From assembly GCF_001949145.1 (NCBI RefSeq), contig NW_019091706.1:54229-107724 (forward strand): a DNA stretch of 53,496 nt, given 5' to 3'. The position numbers and the translations under genes were made by a program. The stretch comes from Acanthaster planci (lineage: Eukaryota; Echinodermata; Asteroidea; Valvatida; Acanthasteridae). Below the pieces are notes generated by a model, which ran no database searches, was not told the origin of the DNA, and was given only the letters and a program-made list of their open reading frames with translations. Within the stretch, counting starts at the first letter, position 1. Each line of letters opens with the position of its first letter. Shown here piece after piece: positions 49,850 to 53,496 of the stretch.

Positions 49850-50115
49850 GCTCTTCAAACGAAATTATCCTTGTCCAACTCAACTCGCTTAAAAGCATCC
49901 ATCACTTTCATTCCAATTCACAATCGATCATCTTATTCCATTCTATCTTTTTCTAGCCCATCCAGCCTTCCCGGTTTATCACGTCCATTCTACCCAGTCC
50001 TCTACCATATAATCAATTCAATCCTATCCCACTAAATCCAATTGACTGAATCAACCCAACTCCACACTGCACCCCATCCTAAATACCATCCCAATCTAAA
50101 AACCGACCCAAGCCA
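49850..50115. repeat. pyrimidine-rich degenerate satellite
   Basis: A plus-strand stretch of C/T/A with recurrent CATCC, CCATTC, CAATC and CCCA words and few Gs. It resembles the tract in gene 4 intron 3 at 38530-38880. It lies between exon relics 5 and 3 of the decayed sixth copy. Confidence 0.55.
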
Positions 50116-50159
50116 ATCTAAGCCCACTTAAAAACAGAAAGAACAAACAGATCAATCGA

Positions 50160-51370
50160 AAAGTAAACTGGAGGGCATGTCGTTTCGATCCTAGCAGGAT
50201 CTTTTTCAAAGGTAAAATGACTAATAGGTAGGACCATGGAGCTATAAATCAGCACGAGTTATAACGAAGTCCTTACAGACCGTAATCCAATTAACCGCTC
50301 TTGTCGGCTCCATAGACAAAGCGTGGTTACCGGCCCCAGTGTTAAAAACATGGACATTCTTTGTACAAAGTGATAGCCACCGCCGAGTAGCTGGTAACCC
50401 ATACGGGTTTCGCTGCGGCATACTGGAGCAAATAAACGGTGGAAAAGATGCGCGAAGAAGATGCGCAGTTTTCGTCTGTATTCCTCAGGAGTCAGCGAGT
50501 GATCCCGCAGATGCGCTCAAATATTCCGAATTAGCGGTGGTTATTTGGAAAAAGTCGGACGTTATTAAAGTCAGTTGTGACATTTTGCGGTTCGGACGGT
50601 GGGGAAAAGTACCTAAAATACGAACTGTGATATTTAAGTCGCAATCCTAGTGGTTCCTGCGGTTAAAAGAAAGTGGAAACATGCCACAGGAATGCATTTG
50701 ACAACATGGCGAGGTTTCATGCCTGGCAAATCCAAACGGATCAAACGGATCCGAAGACGCGGGAGTTTGTATCTGTTATCGGCGACTTCTGACGGGAGCG
50801 GGAGCTGGAGGACGAATAACAGTGGGCGAGGTCTAGCACTCCACAGATGACTTGCAATAGAAGGCTGTGGTACCGGCGGGAAGACCATGGCAAGACGGAA
50901 GACCATAGTTAGCGGTGATGGAACCTGGTCTCGCCCTGGCGACACGGCAACGAAGAGACGGTCCAACGCAGACGACAGGAAGGCATGATGATGTCCTGTG
51001 CCCATGCAAGGAGGAAAAATCCCTGCTTGTCCACCCCAGCAAACTGAAAGCTCAGAATCCGCCAAGGTGTGAAGTTCCAACTTTTTTTAAGTATACCAGG
51101 CAAGATATGGGGCGGAGGGGTACCCCCCTTACCTGCCCAATCCATATACACACTCTAGACTATTGTTACCTAACACATCCCACCTAGAAGTTTGCAAAGA
51201 ATTCCTGAGATTCCGATCAACCAATGACCAACACAAAGGCGGAGGGGTTCTCTCCTTCCCATGTCTTGTTTCAAATGTTTTAAAGTCCAGTAGGAAATTC
51301 CAAAGTCCATTTCACTAGTCAAGGACGCGTCGGATCGTGGCACAGCAGCAAATAACATTTATAGAACAAT
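50160..51370. other. G+C-richer unexplained segment inside the decayed sixth copy
   Basis: This stretch is richer in G+C and CpG than its surroundings and has overlapping open frames, up to 148 codons on the minus strand (50634-51080) and 103 on the plus strand (50339-50650). None shows a domain I recognise. It begins with GTCGTTTCGATCCTAGCAGG followed by ATCTTTTTCAAAGG, a phrase of the kind often found near the 3' ends of retroelement fragments. GCGGAGGGGT words recur at 51112 and 51240. I infer an inserted mobile-element fragment; an unrelated gene fragment is possible. Confidence 0.35.
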
Positions 51371-53069
51371 AACAGTCAGCGAGGTAAAATATGCCAGTCG
51401 CAGAGCGATTGGCCCACTTAATTTGCATAACCTTCGCAAAACCTTACATTACTGAAATTTAACAGATTCTCAGCACCAGTGACAGGAAAGACAACGAATC
51501 TGTCCATGCTTTTTATTTTTAATTTTTTTCCCTCTGGACCAGCTACATTCTTTCATTTTTCTTGTTGCGTATTTTTGTAGAATTTGTGTTAATAGTAATT
51601 CTGTTTATGGTTAAGTTAAGAGAGACGTTTTATGGATGTAAAGACGTAACCAGGCTTTCATTATCATTGGAATATCAGAACAATCACTAAAATTATCGAA
51701 ACTTAAAGTCCCGATGACGGTGGTTTCCATGTTGAACGTGTGGAAGTGCTACGGACACGCAAGCGCGGTACCCACAATCCTTTGCAAATTCAACTCCGAG
51801 CATTCCTTACGGCCCGCAAGCGGCGCGGAATTTGTTTTGTCCTTGCAGCACGTGCAGTGCTTGCGGTGGCCATCACTGACTCTTTTGATCTCTAAATGTA
51901 CTTACTCCTTGTGTGTAATAGCTCCATGGTTCTAATGATTCAGATTTCTCCCGTTATACCATGACGCTACTATGCACATACACAGGAACTGACGAGGCAT
52001 TTGATTGCAAGGGGACACAGCTATCACCAGGTTCAACGCTCTATCAACAGGGCCCGCTCTGTCCCTAGAAGTCTTGCGCTCAAGGAGAAGACCCCCGTGA
52101 AGAAACCATCCAAGGGTTCCCTTGGCAACCACTTTTCATCTTCCTCCCCTTCGCAAACTAATCAACGATAATCATCATATCCTCCACACCTCAGACCGTT
52201 TGTGACAATGGCTACAAGCACTGGCCACACTCACAAGTGTTTATCCACTACGAACACAGGGCAAAGGTTCCACTTGTTTTCTCTGTTTTCTCCGAATGAC
52301 GCAATCCACATTCAAAATTCGCATCTTGGCATGAACAAAAAAAGCCCTTTTTAGCTTGTTGAGCTCCGAAGACAAATGACACTGGGTTCGATTTGGATAT
52401 TTATTTGAACTGATAAAATCACAGAAAACATGTTTTCCTTAGAAGTGCTCTTTAAGAAAGATTCTGCTGGAATTAAACGTCAGGTCCTCCATATTTTCTG
52501 ATTTATATTTTAGGTCCCTGTAGTCAGCAAGCAGTTTGCAGCAGTTTTGTATTACAAGACTAAATTGGCCACATGATCTCACCTGCTTTGACAATATTGG
52601 AGAAGCCTATGGCGAGGGCGCCGCTGTGGTACAAAGGAAGATTAGTGTACATGATGTCATCACTGCTTATCCAGAAGGGGGACTTAGAAGCAAGAAGCAG
52701 TAATCTGATAAGAATGTGGGAATTTGGCTGGCCCGGCTTGGGAAGCCCTGTAAATAAACACGATCGTATATTTTCTTCATCATAGATTCTCTCCCCTGCT
52801 GTCCAAAGAATCACCGGCTGATGTCACTCACCCAAAACAAAACCTTCTATACTTGTACACCTACAGGGACAAATTGACACATCTTCGTAAATTAGCGAAT
52901 TGAGTGAAATCTATAAACCTTTGAAATCTACCAGACTGAAACTTTTCTGTTTCATTTCACTGCTCTTCATCGAGTATCAAAGAAACAAACTTTTCTGGAT
53001 ATGATTTTCTAATGCCTAATTCATCTGATGCTTCTTAGTCATCGATAGCCTATCTTTAGCATTTGCTGC

Positions 53070-53133
53070 AGTATTCCTGGACACTTCTTTCCATTATTTC
53101 CAAGCTACTTCTTTCCATTATTTCCAGGAATAC
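53070..53133. repeat. direct repeat within inverted ends
   Basis: ACTTCTTTCCATTATTTCCA occurs exactly at 53083-53102 and 53107-53126. The pair is framed by the inverted words GTATTCCTGG (about 53071) and CCAGGAATAC (about 53124). It lies in the intron between exon relics 2 and 3 of the decayed copy. Confidence 0.8.
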
Positions 53134-53496
53134 CACTTCCTTCTCTTGTTGAGATGGGCAATAATATCTACAGTTTGAAACTATTTTCCTTTTGAGAGAA
53201 CTTTTCCTAGCTCATAGTTAGAGTCCATTGGAAGTGTACTTGCCAAACACAACATTTTACTACATGTACCTGCTATCCCTGAGGTGAGAATGTACAATGA
53301 ATCGTGAAAGATCGGCTGCAGTTGCTCCTTCGTATGGGATCACTGCTCTCATTTAGCGTCTTCACACCAATGGGAATCCTTCCCGAGGGAAGATCCTGAT
53401 GGGTAATCCTTCCCAGCAACCCAGACCTTAACACCGAGGTCTTGGAGCTCTGGTATCAGGTCTGTTAGAGCTTTCAAAAGAGGTTCATCTGTACAA

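Larger units (their letters stand above)
49021..53489 (-). pseudogene. decayed sixth SLC27A copy (exons 2, 3 and 5 only)
   Basis: Exon 2 is at about 53273-53489: it opens DEPLLKALTDLIPELQDLG but carries an added base in the region matching [10 protein letters not shown], then a stop; a later loss of about 10 bases follows, and the P-loop region is degraded (ending GIAG where TTG is expected). Exon 3 is at 52583-52747, still open with good splice sites: it begins GLPKPGQPNSH, keeps DDIMYTNLPLYHSGAL, and is 6 bp longer than in the intact genes. Exon 5 is at about 49021-49223 with a lost base in the W.EF region and a poor donor. I found no exon 4 between exons 3 and 5, and no exons 6-9 before gene 5. 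Exon 1, if any, lies beyond the window edge. The frame breaks make a functional enzyme very unlikely. Confidence 0.85.

Noticed and set aside
50634-51080. 148-codon minus-strand open frame
   Set aside because: It is not recognised, overlaps several other open frames in a G+C-rich block, and has no splice or family support; described only as part of the unexplained segment.

Overview
This window is animal nuclear DNA. It has GT-AG introns, moderate A+T content, abundant short inverted-repeat elements and one run of N. It carries a head-to-tail array of very-long-chain acyl-CoA synthetase / fatty acid transport protein genes (SLC27A, also called FATP or ACSVL), all on the minus strand. Sequence texture and gene content suggest an invertebrate deuterostome, most likely an amphioxus, but the species cannot be proven from the window.

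Layout by increasing coordinate, so each gene runs right to left. Gene 1 is 2896-11658, gene 2 is 14964-22649, gene 3 is 25830-31251, gene 4 is 35056-40615 and gene 5 is 42765-47624. Beyond gene 5 lies a decayed sixth copy (about 49021-53489, exons 2, 3 and 5 only), cut by the window edge. A stray decayed copy of a last exon sits at 25020-25312, downstream of gene 3. I could reconstruct all five complete genes as nine-exon models with identical intron positions and phases, open throughout, encoding 635, 635, 635, 636 and 636 residues.

Every product has an N-terminal hydrophobic helix, the adenylate-forming core (TSGTTG-type P-loop, YGAT[E/D] motif, [16 protein letters not shown]-type FATP signature, TGTFKHKK) and a C-terminal peroxisomal-type tripeptide (AKL in genes 1-3, ARL in genes 4-5). 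The likely role is activation of long and very long chain fatty acids to CoA thioesters at peroxisome and/or ER membranes. Sequence divides the genes into two subgroups, 1+2 and 3+4+5. Genes 1 and 2 lie in a tandem segmental duplication with units of about 10.6-10.9 kb that includes flanking DNA. Exon 9 of gene 5 is unexpectedly close to exon 9 of gene 2, which suggests gene conversion.

The rest is introns and spacers with foldback/MITE-like elements, a probable TIR transposon remnant (41038-42393), an insertion with a 16-bp target duplication (20797-21190), pyrimidine-rich tracts and an assembly gap (15645-15852). I saw no convincing RNA gene, CRISPR array or prokaryotic feature. All alignments, identities and splice sites were judged by eye.
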